A program made the translations under genes and the position numbers. From contig NC_044023.1 in the NCBI RefSeq assembly GCF_900496995.4, forward strand, positions 24,560,453-24,624,452: 64,000 nt of DNA. Direction: 5' to 3'. Positions 28,001-39,872 of the stretch are shown here, one piece after another (the stretch's first letter is position 1; each line of letters begins with the position of its first letter). This DNA is from Aquila chrysaetos chrysaetos. Its lineage: Eukaryota > Chordata > Aves > Accipitriformes > Accipitridae. The notes below the pieces were generated by a model, which was not told where the DNA came from, did no database searches, and saw only the letters and a list, made by a program, of their open reading frames with translations.

Positions 28001-29984
28001 CATTTCTGTTAATTCTTAGAAAAAGAAAGAAAAAAAGTTAAAAAAAAAATAAAGCATAGTTGCTGAAACAGTGTTCTTTGTAATTAACAGTGGATGTTTT
28101 CCAGCTAGTAAATGTTTGCTGTGTTAGCCAGTTTTCAAAATACTGTATCACATTCTTGAAAGTATTTCACTGTATTGCTGCTTATAAAATGCTAATTAAC
28201 AAATGGAAAAAATAATCACGTAGAAGTTTTTTTGTTAGAAGGGTAGAATTGGAGTGATTAAAATAGTTGAGTTTTCCTTCCTTACAGAAATTCACGTGTT
28301 TGAGACTTTTCTCTTTTGTCACCATCTCTTTTTTTTCTGTTTCTCAGACTCTGTGATCCACAGCCAACGGATATCATAGTTGATCCCATGTGTGGTACAG
28401 GTGCAATACCAATAGAGGTGATTCTTCCTTTATTTTTTAACTTAATAAAACTTGACAGTATCTGCAACTGAATAATATGTGTAAGTTTTCTTGGTTATAA
28501 CTGAATAGCGAACTCCAAAAGTGTCTCACCAACTTTTAAACAGATACAAACACACTTTTTGTAAATGACCTCATTTTCCTTCCTAAAGCTGTAGCAGGGA
28601 GAAGCTAAAACCAGAAGTATTTTGAGCTTTTAAGGTGCATAATACCTCTAACAGGTATCTGTTACAGAATTTTAAAATCATTGACATCCACTTCCAGTTG
28701 CTTTTTTGTATTCTGTCATATTTGAGTAATTCTTCTATTTGTTTTGTTTTGAATTAAGCAGTGTTGATGCTAGTGTTGCTTATTATCAATATTTCCACCC
28801 CAGGGAGCTACAGAATGGCCTAGCTGCTACCATATTGCTGGTGATAACAACCCACAAGCTGTAAAGAGAGCAGCAAACAACATCTGTTCTTTACTAAAGA
28901 AAAATGAGAATAAGGAAAGGTGAGAAGAGTACCAGTGATTTTCTTTTCCTGCAGTATTGTATGTAAAGAAATCCATTTTGCATTGATGCATTTCACTATC
29001 TTATTTGTATTTTCCTGTTCATTCTTTTGCTAACATTATAGACCTCCTCAGTTTAAAAATATTCTCAGTAAATCATGTCTGAGGTAAGTGTCTTTGCACT
29101 TGCAGCAGTACTTCCCTGGGCATACCCTTAGACATCATTCAGTGGGATATTTGCAACCTCCCTTTGCGGACTGGTTCTGTGGACATTATTGTGACAGACA
29201 TGCCATTTGGAAAGAGGTGAGGTATCGCTGGTAAAGTTACTGCGCTTAACTGCCGCTACTGCATGTTCTTGCCTGTCCAGGGTTAGGGTTCTCTCTGGTT
29301 AGTTACTTAACTGGGCCTAATTAAGAAGTGTTGATGTACTCCATATTAAAAATGCAGGACAAAATTAATAGTGAATGTGGTCCTGAATGAGCTAATCCAT
29401 GCCTGAAAGACCAACAACTGTTAACTATTTTTCAATGATCACAAAGGGGATCCTAATTTATTTTGCAGGATAGGGTCAAAGAAGAAGAACTGGGATCTCT
29501 ATCCAGCCTGCCTTATGGAGATGGGCAGGATCTGCACACCAGGGACAGGCAGGGCTGCGCTGCTTACGCAGGACAAGAAATGCTTTGCCAAGGTATGTTC
29601 TGAGAGAAAATCAAACCTATTTACAGTTGAAAATATATCGAGGAAAAAATTGTAAGCTGACTTCATTACAGAAGATGATCTATTTTTAGAGCAATAATAA
29701 GTAACATTTAAATGCAGTTTTAGACCTGAAGAGTCATTTGACATTGCCATCAGATGAGATTTAGAATAAACAAAAATAATTTCAAAAGCAAATTTACCCT
29801 TATTGTCTTGTCTTGAAGCCGCCACCACTCTGGCTGTTTTTTTGGATTGCAGGCCTTGTCACGAATGGGACACATCTGGCGCAAAGGTCAGACCGTATGG
29901 GTGAACGTAGGGGGACTTCATGCTGCAGTGTACCTTCTGAAACGCACCTGGGAAAGAGCAGAAGAAAAAAGGTCATTCTGGTAA
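24756..29984 (+). CDS. THUMPD3: THUMP domain-containing protein 3, tRNA m2G methyltransferase (9 coding exons, 504 aa)
   Basis: Spliced CDS: 24756-24968, 25456-25533, 26043-26582, 27772-27902, 28348-28417, 28804-28919, 29106-29216, 29469-29592, 29853-29984. All introns are GT-AG and keep frame; 504 aa against 507 in human. Human THUMPD3 with TRMT112 makes N2-methylguanosine in the tRNA acceptor stem. Seen: an N-terminal VTIGATVPTGFE-like block (here AVIGATVPTGFE, residues 26-36), RISRDRGKIYF, a lysine-rich KKKKTKRKK then an acidic linker with a glutamate run, the THUMP part with KFRVTCNRAGDKHSF, and a Rossmann methyltransferase with SAM motif I VDPMCGTG (332-339) and active-site-type motif TDMPFGKR (413-420; human has TDLPFGKR). 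The start ATG has a strong Kozak context (G at -3 and +4). The exon 1 donor, CAG/GTCCGC, is weak. The C-terminus, ending EEKRSFW, differs from human. Identity is certain; exon edges are by eye. Confidence 0.95.
27527..27577. repeat. Tandem duplication, 31-base period, in THUMPD3 intron 3
   Basis: The 20-base block ATTCTGTGTGAATGAGAAAA occurs at 27527 and again about 31 bases later, joined by TGCTCGTTCTC. It is intronic with no sign of function. Confidence 0.8.
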
Positions 29985-32499
29985 CCTGCATGGAAGAAGA
30001 CAAGACACACCTCTGGAATTTGTTGAATAGCAGTCTGGTAAAGCAGACACCTGAGAGCATAGGTCTGTCAATTCCTGAGGAAAAGAAAAAAAACCACCTA
30101 TGTAGAAATTGTAACATTAATATTAAACCAGGGATCAACTTGAGACCTACCAGTTGTACTATGTGTTCTGAAACATTGTTATTTAAATCACCTCTTTCCT
30201 CCCTGCCACCCAAACTGAAATTCAGTAGTGGAATTAGCAATGCTTTCCTTTGCCTGAGTCTTCTTTACTGTGTCCATTGTATTTTTCAGTTAAATGTTTA
30301 TTTCCTCTGCTTATAGTAGAAAACATGTTGAGGCAGCTTTGGAGGTAACAGTTAATTTATTTCCCAAACTGTAGAAATCGTATATGTATCTTAAAATGAC
30401 TAACAGGACTACTAAGACTGTCATCTTGAAGGGTTTAGAGGTAGTATCTCTTTAATGTAGGATTTTTTGAAATTGAAGTTTTCTAATTTATGCCATTGCC
30501 CAAATGTAAACTAAGATGATAAACCAGTATCTGTTTTTCATGGTCTGATAAGCAAATGCCAATTAGTAAACAGCATGCTGGTGCTACTGTTCTCTTCCCG
30601 TTACCTCAACTTAGTGCTAATTGTTAGTAAATATCCATATTTTAATGTACCACTGCCATGGGTGAGGGGGGTAACACGCACAGCCTTAGCAAACTTTCTG
30701 TAGTTACTATTTGAGAACAGAGATACTTTTAGCAATTATATTAAAAAGTTCATGTTTTCATTGTCTACTGTAGACATATCAAGGTGGCAATATGTTTAAA
30801 TTTATTAGGTGATTTAACTGCCATAGTTATGCCACAACATTTACAAAAATATATTACCTGTTGAATAACTTGAAGTTGCAAATATTTTTTTCTTCCATGA
30901 ATATACTGTGATTTCTCAAGCCTCTTACTCTTTGCTCATCAGAGGTTGAAAACACTAGTTACCAGTTTGCCATTTTTATTGAAGTGCATTCATGCTAAGT
31001 ATGTGTGTTTAGAGGTGAATTAACAAGTATTAAAGTTTTAGAAATTTTGCATAGGAGATGAGTCTTAATTGTATTCTTTTTCTGGTCCGTGTCCAGCCCT
31101 TTATTTACTACAGAATTGTCTTTCTGGATAAAATAGTGCCAACAGTGTCCACTTAATTCTTTCCCACACTGCGTGGTTTATGTGACAGCATCAAGGTGAT
31201 GCAGACAGTTGTTGCGTGAGGTAGCTATCTAAATACTCCTCCTCTAGTGAACTCTACAGCTTAACCTGCATGTATTACGTTCTTAAAATGCACTAACACC
31301 TTGGTGGTTTGTTACTGTTGGTTTTTGGTTTTTTTTTTTTTTAAAGGAAAGCCAAGCACAGTAATGTTTTAAGACCTTACAAGGTGCATTTTGAAGTATT
31401 TTTATTTCTTGAGTTAAAGATTAGAATGAGATTAGTAAAATGCTGGCCATCCCTTTTGGCCTGAAACATGACAGGATCATGTTTTGGTTTTTAAGCCACA
31501 GCTAACATTAAATAGATTCAAATTGGGTTGATGCGACTCAGCAAACTAGGCTTTAACTAACATCAGGAAATGGGAATTAAGTTTATTGACTGCTGCAGAG
31601 AACTTATATTTGTCTCAGTAAAATGTACGGCCTCACATAATTGTGTCATACTTCATAGGAAACTGTAGGTTTGAAATCATTAAAGAATGTGGGAATGGGA
31701 AGATATACAGTGATAAACGTATATCTCTGCTCTCTCACAAATCTGTGCTCCAAGTTGTACAATTTGAAGCAGTTTCTCTTAAAGATTGCAATTCTGTTTT
31801 TATGGAAGATTGGTACCAGACACTGAGGACTAACAGCTTTTTTTCAATTAAGACAATCAGCCTCATTGTTTATATATGCTGTGTAATCCCACAATGCTGC
31901 ACAGTTTCTTGTTTCTTACAGTATCAGTAACTATCTGAAACACGTGCCCCTTCCATGATATGACTTCACTGTTTTCCTCTCACAGAAGGAAAGTGGGGGA
32001 AGTGACTTCTTTGGAACAAGGGCCAGCCAGGAAGCCTCCCTGACAGTTCTTACACGTTCAGCTGTACTGGAAAAAAACGTTAACAGACAGATGATGGCCT
32101 CTCGCTGTCATTCTCTACCGATTTACATACTTATCCCTTGCAGGCTGCTAGAGGGAGAGTACAGAAATTACAGAAGGACCCCTCATCTAAGTCTTGTTGC
32201 AGAATGAGAAGCATTCTAAAAGCAGGAGCTGGTAAGAGGTGTTGAGACATACAAGGAAAAGGCACCATCTGGATACTTTGAGCACTGTCACCTGCAATGA
32301 CTGTGGAGAAAAGTACACTAAACTGCCTCGACACGTGAAGTGCTGTGTTTTGAGGGGCATCTGCTGTCATATACTTGAAAAAGCAAAACGTCATCCGAGG
32401 AGGCTTACCCCTCTCTCCAGAAAGGCTGAAGCCCTTTGCGTGTAGAGGAGACTTAAAGCCGTCAGTGCTCCAAGTCAGGTATTTGTCAAAAGGGTTCGG
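29985..32499 (+). other. THUMPD3 3' UTR and THUMPD3-VHL intergenic interval
   Basis: This AT-rich interval between the THUMPD3 stop and the VHL CpG island must hold the THUMPD3 3' UTR. I noticed no canonical AATAAA here. The variant signal ATTAAA occurs at 30122-30127 and 31029-31034, and either could serve. The remaining sequence shows no recognisable gene, including no exon of BRK1, the gene beside VHL in human. Confidence 0.5.
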
Positions 32500-33650
32500 C
32501 CCGAAGCCCTGCCAGAGCAGCTCCGGCCCGGGCTGTCCCTGCGGGGTGGCGGGATCCCCGGCGGGGAGCGTCCCTGCCGCAGGGCCGTCCAAGCGTCTTC
32601 CAGCTGCAGCCCGGGGGCTGCGAGCACACCTCCCTCCTCTCTAACGCGGAGCACATCCCCCCGCTAAACCCAGCGCTCGGCGACCCGTTTTCGAGCCGGA
32701 ACACAGACAAGGCTGATCTTTCCCAACGCTGTGCCCTCAGGGCGGACCGCAAGGCTGGCGGGCCTTCAAACGCCGGGAATCCGGGACGTGCTCTCCGGCG
32801 CGGCGGCCCCAAGGGCCGCCCCGGCACCGCAAGGCCGCCCTCCCGCCGCCCCGGGGATCTCCCCTCACGGCGCGGCGACGCGCATGCGCCAGGCTACCCT
32901 CCCGCCCCCCCGGTACCGCCCCCCCCCCCCCCGGCGCATGCGCGTCGCCGGGCCGCCGCGGCGGGGAGCGGGTGAGGGGATGTCGCCGCCGGGGCCGGGG
33001 CCGGAGGACGGCGGTGGGCCGTGCCTGCGCTCCGTCAAGACGCGTGAGCTCTCCGAGGTGGTCTTCAACAACCGCAGCCCCCGCTCCGTCCTCCCCGTCT
33101 GGGTGGATTTCGAGGGCAGGCCGCGCTGCTACCCGGTCCTGCAGCCGCGCACCGGGCGGATCATGCACAGCTACCGGGGTGGGTCTGCGGGAGCCGGGCT
33201 GCGGCGGGGGGCGGGCTGCGGCCTGCCTTCTGCCGGCGGGCACCGGGGGGGTGAGCTGGCGGCGGCGGCGGGCCTCCCCCGGGCCTCCCCGGCCAGCTGC
33301 GAGAGGCTCTCCGGGAAGCAGCAGCCTGCCTTCCGTGACAGGGCGGCTCGGCTGCGGAGGCCAGGAGGCGGCCCCGCTTGGCTTCCCGCGCCGCCCGCCT
33401 GCTCGGTGACATCCCCCGGCGGCCCCTGCACCGCTGGGTTCCTTCCGCTGCCCCGCCAAACCGCCGGGTAACGAGCGCGGTAACGGCTGCGGCGCCGCCG
33501 TGTTCTCTCTCTCGCAGGTCACCTCTGGCTGTTCCGGGACGCGGGGACGAACGACGGGCTCCTCGTCAACCGGCAGGAGCTGTTCGTGGCGGCTCCCAAC
33601 GTGAACACAGCAGACATCACCCTGCCAGGTAAACAGACGGGCCCGCCTGC
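32500..33650. promoter_or_regulatory. VHL: CpG-island promoter of VHL
   Basis: CpG-dense DNA begins near 32.5 kb and runs through VHL exons 1 and 2. Two exact copies of the NRF1 palindrome GCGCATGCGC lie at 32880-32889 and 32934-32943, and a run of 14 C lies between them at 32919-32932. No TATA box is apparent. Human VHL also has a TATA-less CpG-island promoter. Transcription start is inferred to lie near the NRF1 pair. Confidence 0.75.
32880..32943. promoter_or_regulatory. Paired NRF1 palindromes flanking a C14 tract
   Basis: GCGCATGCGC is present twice with start-to-start spacing of 54 bases. It is the core of the nuclear respiratory factor 1 consensus. The second copy ends 36 bases before the preferred VHL start codon, so it is in the 5' UTR or at the start site itself. 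Confidence 0.6.
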
Positions 33651-34227
33651 GCCGTGGGAAGCGGCGGGTTTCGTACTTGATCGCTGTGGACTGCAGCGTA
33701 AGGACCTCGAGAGAGATCGAGCGCTTGAGTAGTAAAACCTGCCTCAAAACCAGGAAGAGATGGTGAGGGTTTCTGGATAGAGCAGTGCAGTTGTGTTGAA
33801 TAGAGCTGTTGCCAGACCTCTCGTTTTCAAGATCTCTCTGATGGGTTTCACGAGGTGCCTCCAGACAGGGAGCGGCAAGCCCTTTTCCTCTCTTTCTAGC
33901 GAGTCTAGCGTGTTGTGAGTAACGCCGCCGCGCGTTACGTTCTGTATTCGCATACTTGGAGAAGTGCTCTCTGCGTTGGAGGCAGCAGCTAACGAGAGCC
34001 CTTGTGATGAGGTCATATGTGTGTGTTTGTTTTTAACCTCAGTGTTCACCCTGAAAGAGAGATGTCTCCAGGTTGTTCGCAGTCTGGTCAAACCGATGGA
34101 CTACAGGAAACTGGACATTGTTCGATCATTATATGAAGAGCTAGAAGATCATCCTGATATTAGGAAGGATCTTCAGCGGCTTTCTCTGGAGAGAAGCGAA
34201 ACGTTGAGGAACGGAATTCTGGAATAA
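32980..34227 (+). CDS. VHL: von Hippel-Lindau protein, HIF-alpha receptor of CUL2 E3 ligase (3 exons, 164 aa)
   Basis: Spliced CDS: 32980-33178, 33518-33628, 34043-34227, all GT-AG and in frame, split like human VHL in three exons. pVHL binds hydroxylated HIF-alpha and recruits elongin B/C, CUL2 and RBX1 for ubiquitination. Seen: beta domain with [12 protein letters not shown], Trp41 (human W88), Tyr51 (Y98), HSYRGHLWLF at 63-72 covering human H110, S111, Y112, H115 and W117; then the alpha-domain elongin C box with [16 protein letters not shown] (106-121) and [10 protein letters not shown]. The acidic GXEEX repeats of human pVHL30 are absent, so the protein matches pVHL19. Exon 2 is 111 nt against 123 in human, a four-residue loss near [11 protein letters not shown]. 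Human N67 is replaced by Lys20. I chose ATG 32980 (G at -3); ATG 32938, in a poor context, would add 14 residues. Identity is certain, the start less so. Confidence 0.95.
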
Positions 34228-37200
34228 CATGACGACTCACTCCAGACTCTTCAAGTAGCAAACCACTGAGTTTAAGCAGGGATAGTCACTGCGAAACATG
34301 CCAAGAACTAACGTCTGTATTTTAAGTTCTGAAACATAAACTCAGTTAAATTGTGGAAAACTTGCTGTGATGGTAAGTCAGACCCAAAAGACTAAAGAGC
34401 ACGCAGAAGTACGTCAGGTTCCCAATGGTTCAGTTCTGTTCTTCATTACACGTATTGCAAACCGATGACTGTAGAGGCCTCGCACAGGCGAAGCTCAGAG
34501 AAGTTTTATTTGGAACACTGCATATGGACCAGGTCATCTCTGGTCTTGAAGAGGTCAGGTCATCTCTTTGGAGAATATGCGTACAGATCAATGTTCTCTG
34601 TATTAGAAAGTAAATTACACCAAGGATTAGTTTAATCCAGACTCTAATGATTATAAGTGGCAGATCAACACCAGTTTAGCTTAAGTAATTTGTTTCCGAT
34701 GGAATTTCACTCTCTCACACTTAGCCTAGATTTGCCTGTGAATCACAAAGCGTGGGGGGTGTTTGTGTACACAAGGGTTTCCATCACCACCTTCTGAGGA
34801 CCTGACCTGAAATGTTACGTTGGTGGACAGATGACGTGTGTAAATGCTTGGGGTTTTTTTCAGCCTCTTGCCTTTGCATTTATAAACCCATGTCATATCA
34901 AGTCTGAGGCTGACACATTTTCACACAGATCATACCCTGAATGCCTTATTTGTCCTTTGTGATTGGATTCTTGCCTAGCTGATCTCAAGGTGATCCAACC
35001 CAGTCAGCCGTATAGACTGGATCCTAGCTTGGGGACACCTTTCTCCTCCGCAGCTGCTTCCCCAGCTGCCTGTACAGGCATATCGGGTAGCGTTCCTAGA
35101 AGGTTGATGCTCCGAGTTCTACCTTTTCCCGTTGCAATGCAATAGTTCAGGTCGTAGTGGAAGGCCTTTTGGGGGAGCGTGGACCGCTCAAGCTGCTTAT
35201 GTCTCCTGAGGAACAGACAGGAGACCATATCAGCTCCTACGGGCCTGTTGTTAGATCCAGCTCACAGGCAGATCCATGCTTTATTACAGGCTAGATAAGC
35301 AAAGAAAACATTTCTTTACCTATATTCTATTCCCCCCATACCTCAATTAGAATGTATTTGTGCGAATGTACACGTGTAATTCAAAGCAGCGTAGTTTTTA
35401 GCAGATATGTGAATTGTCCACCAAGTAACTGATGTAGTGCTGTTCAATGTTAGAAGCGGATTGATAGGACATTATAGCAGGTTATTTCTGTGGCATACGT
35501 TTCTTTCCAGTTTTATGTTCTAAGAAACACAGCTGTGAAACTGAGAATATCAACATACTCTGTAAGTGTGAAATGTCTCCCCTTTTTGTAGACTTGTTTT
35601 TCTTACATATTTGAAGTGTATGAATTGATCTTTGTCATAAAAATGTAAATCCATGCTAACTTTTTTACTCTTAATTCTGTCAAATAACTTCACAGCGCTT
35701 GTGACTGTATGCTTGTATTCCTGCCGTACTCCTGGAAGTTCTAGTTGATCAGTAACAGGTACTTTTGAATTGTGTTTACAAACTGTTCAGCCCCCTGTTG
35801 CTGCAGGACTGTGTTGTGGCTAACACTAAACTGTTATCACAACTTTAGGCAGTGTCTGCGCGTGATCGTCACTACGTGACGATTTCTGCTTTTACCCCCT
35901 TTTGCAGATCTCTTTCAGAGAAGAGTGCGCCTGTGCAGGCCTCGGGAGCAGACATCAGTAAGTCGCCCAGCTCCTAGGGAGCCCTTGGGTTAGAGGGTGC
36001 CGCACTGTGCCCCTGCAGGCAGGGTCCTACCGGTACCTGGGAGGAGTTTCTCTCCTGACATCCTTGTGATGCTGTGCGTTAGGATTAACGTGGCAGTACT
36101 GCCAGCCAGTTGCAGAAAACCGGCCTGCTCGACTCTCTAGTTTTTCTTTTAACGTAGTAGGTGTTAGGTCTTAGGTTTAACAGATCTGTACATACCACAA
36201 ACATTCTGTATATTTCTGATTTATGTGGGGTCTGTGATCTCTTGTGTTGCTTCTTAGGATAATTTAAATTGATTCCATTAGTCTGTGACTTCTTCCAGTG
36301 TACAGCCAGTCGGTGATACTTTCCTTCTACAATGTTTATCACCGCTAATGGATCAGATTCCTTGGATTCCTGCGTGTTAGCAGACAGAAAAGCATACTTA
36401 CGTATCTGTGACTTGCCAAAAACAAACATATGAAAACTACCTCATGATCTCATCGCTCATCGGAGCATCCTGCCTTTGCTTAACTTTTAGTTACATCTAC
36501 TGAATTCCAAGGCAACTTAAATCCTTAGCCAAAAGCAGCTCCTGATAAGCAACAATTAGTTGAGAATGCTTTGTGTTAATTTGCTGTGGTTCAGCCCATT
36601 TTCTAAGGGACGTTTTCTGTCCACTCTTTCAAAGATTGACTTGAGGGTGGTTTGTTACAGTGTAGAAATGAACCAAAGATCCATCAGTTCCTGGACAGCC
36701 TGACTGATGAGGGTACGCCCAAAGCAGGGAGTGTTGGATTGTTTCTTAATGACTGTTCAATTTACATTGCATAAAAATGCAGAAACAATTGTCAGGGTAG
36801 AGACCATCCTTCAACTATGTGCTGTCATCTGCTGTCACATATCTACACAGTCTCTCTACCACCTTTCCCTCATCAGTTTGTGTTTTAAAAGTGAAACATT
36901 TAATTCTTTGGAAGACTGTGTGCATTTATCCACAGAATCCCAGGTAGAAGGTGGCATTTCCCTGAATCCTTGAGGCATGTGAGTCCTAGGACAGGAATTT
37001 GACAAACCTTGCTTCAGTTCTTTAGCATTTCATTTAAGCGCGGATGCTGTCCTTGCACAGCAGGCCAGCTCCTCTCGATCCCCTCCTGAGGTGGCAAATG
37101 CCTCATTTGCAGAACAGAGGCCAGATAGGGACTTTCGGATTCCACACCAGGCAGATGTCTCAAAGTTAGGCACAGTAGCATATGATTTTTAGTACCAAAG

Positions 37201-37369
37201 TACATTATTTGGATCTAGCTTCACAACTTTATACTATCATTTCATTCTGCCAACAGTAGCTGACTACTCTTTCCACAGCCACTAAGAAGGAGTAGGAAGT
37301 ATTTTATTTGTAAAATAATAATTGACTCTTGCTTAATATATAGCAAGAGGCAATCCATGCTTGAAATCT

Positions 37370-37490
37370 TTACTTTCCCTATACAAGGTAACAAAGGAAA
37401 TTCTGCTTCCATTTTGCAGATGAAATTGAGTTGTCCAAAGTTATGCAAGAAGTCTGGGAGAGGAAGGGACTGAACACAAATACAAAGTGC
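37370..37490 (+). repeat. MIR-like SINE remnant
   Basis: TTTCCCTATACAAGGTA, then CCATTTTGCAGATGAAATTG, then AGTTGTCCAAAGTTATGCAAG, then GGGAGAGGAAGGGACTGAAC parallel successive MIR blocks (ccctatgaggta, ccattttacagatgaggaaactg, acttgcccaaggtcacacag, gggattcgaac). It is in sense orientation on +. Confidence 0.55.
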
Positions 37491-39849
37491 GATGCAGAAC
37501 CCTGTTCACGCAGCTGCCGCCCCTATTCCTCCCACATGTTTTCTTGCAGTGTGGATACATTTCCCTGTGACATGAATTCTGTAACTCCTTAGATAATTTT
37601 AGCTCTCACATACTATCTAAGTGTTGATTTTCCTGTTGACAAATCAAGAAATATCTTTTTTTCCCCCATACGTCAGGTATAAAAACTTAGCAACTTCCTC
37701 TCTAAGATAAGAAGCACTTAAAAACATCTTTCACAAAGAGCTGACAAGGTTTTGTTTTTACAGTCCACTGAGTCACATCTGATGTTACATTTACTCCTCT
37801 TACCGCAGTCTGACAGTACTCTTACAGGTCTTGCTGCTTCTGTCTTGTCTTTTTAACCCACACAGCAGTGATTGTGAGCATGTTAAATAACATCTTCCTT
37901 TACCTGGGCTTGTCATAAGAGTCCAATTATCAAATGCTTATGAGACCCTACCGTGGACTAGTTTAGTAATAACATCAGCCCAGCTGTGTATCTTTTTTTT
38001 TTTTTTTTACTTAGAGGGATTCTAGCATAAAAACGATTTGATTACATATTGTCATTGGAATGCAATAGCTCATAATATTTCTGATATCATTTGGGTTTCA
38101 TTCTTCAGCCAAACCCATGGCTTGAGTATTTACTCAAAGTGCAAAGCACTGACAGGTGTAAGGAAGTAATTGACATAAAAGTCTATTCAGTTAGAATTGT
38201 TAAAGCAGGTGCATAAATGCTGTACTAGAAATTTTTTAGTCATTAAAGAACTCCTGTTGATAAAATATGTTTACAAAAAAATAAACAACAAACCCAGATG
38301 TTATACATAGGTAAACTTCTGGAGATATGCTTAACATATGCAAGAAAGTGTATTTCTTCTGTTCTGGAGTGCTCCTTTGGGTCAGAATAAAAAAAGACTG
38401 GAGAAATCCCCAGCTGACTCGTAAGACAGGAACATTGGAAAATGGAGCCTCCTACTAGTTACTCAGCTAGATTAGTAATGAGTGAAAGTTGTCATTTACT
38501 TGTGACAACTACATTAAAAATTTGGGTAGTTTTCAGTCGGAGTCATAGCACCGTCTCATTTGACAGTCACGGGAGCAGCAGTAAGTTGAGTGGGAGGTCG
38601 GGACTAGAGTGAAAGTTGCCGCTCGACGCAGCTGCCGAGTGCGGTCCGGTGGGAATGCGCTGCTGCAGGAAGTGGCCGGTTGCAGCTGAAGGTGAAAAAT
38701 ACCAGAGAAATAACCAATTATTCTGACATTCGTTTGGTGTGCTCAGGGCTCAGAGAGAGCATGCAGTAGTACAGAGTCCTGCCTAATACCTCATTATTTG
38801 AAAGCAAAGGCTAAACAACAGGAATATATAGGATCATTCTAGTCTGCATTTGAAAAAGTAAATTTTAGTTCCCTTGTAAAACCTTTTATTACATATAATG
38901 TTTATTGCAGAACTGAAGCCATACACACAGTTAGATGCATTCATTCCCCTCATTTTCCCATGAGGCAGATAGTCCAAAAGGTTTCACAGGTTTTTTTCCA
39001 GTACCCAAGGGAAAGAAGTGTCTGTTCTTCCTGCTTTCATCCAGTTCTTTGCCACACAAGTGTCAATCTCATCTTACGTGACTTTCAGAGATGCTCTGAT
39101 CATCTTTCCATGACAGAGAATTTAGGTTATGTGTCAGAGGGACAGTAACCAGGGAAAAGGGAGGGTAAAACCCCATAAATATAACTATTATTGTTGAAGT
39201 AGCACTACTGCTAAAACAGCTAGGTCCCAAGGCAATCTTTGAAATGCAATATTTTAAATAAGAATACACTTTGGATATTTTTGTTCAGGTTTTTTTTCTG
39301 TCTTTTGACCTTTTAGCTACATTAATACCACATTTTTCAGCCTTTCCTTGCTACAGTGGGGGTGAGAAATTAATTGTTACTTTAATGGTACTTGAAAGGT
39401 TCATGATTTCTGAGGCTAGAAGTATAGAAAACTGCCAAAGTTTGAAAGTTTGATACTGAAAACGAGTTAACTATACTGTAAAATATATGTGGGTTATAAA
39501 GAAATAGTAAATTAAAAGGTCTCAAAACTTAAGGTACTGTTTGCAATTAATACAAAAGACCTAGGGCTGAATATGAACAAAAAGAACAGAAAGAGGAATG
39601 GGTTACAATTATGTATTGCAAACTGTCCCATGATGGCAGAGGTAGAGCTGTAAGGCTCTCCAAGTAGGTCATTTTGCCGGAAGTATTTGTTGCGTGTACG
39701 CTGACAAATTAATTAATTATAAATTTTTATCAGAAGTGAGTTAAACACAAAAACTGGGAAAACTGAAAAATTTAGAAAAATTATTGACTTTAAGAATGTA
39801 TTTTAAACCTAATCCTTGATTAGTGAGACTTGACTGTATGACAAATGTT

Positions 39850-39872
39850 GATTTTTTTTTTTTTTTTTTTTT
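39850..39872 (+). repeat. Poly-T tract (about 22)
   Basis: An uninterrupted T homopolymer in intergenic DNA. Its length may be approximate in the assembly. Confidence 0.85.

Noticed and set aside
29813-30316. 167-codon frame overlapping the last THUMPD3 exon
   Set aside because: It reads the conserved terminal exon out of frame; the spliced THUMPD3 frame explains this DNA.
32239-32445. 68-codon frame with Cys/His spacing that looks like a zinc finger (CNDCGEKYTKLPRHVKCC)
   Set aside because: Spacing does not fit C2H2 or other standard fingers, there is a non-ATG start, and no neighbouring finger or splice site. Probably chance.
29985-32730. Search for BRK1 (the small gene beside VHL in human)
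   Set aside because: No exon resembling the conserved BRK1 coiled-coil was seen on either strand here or elsewhere in the window.
32854-32866. Possible kappa-B site GGGGATCTCCCC in the VHL promoter
   Set aside because: The central base does not fit GGGRNWYYCC; not reported as a site.
32737-33747. 336-codon open frame on the minus strand over the VHL CpG island
   Set aside because: Stop codons are rare in any frame of very GC-rich DNA. The frame is antisense to the conserved VHL exons, is Arg/Pro/Gly-rich and resembles no family.
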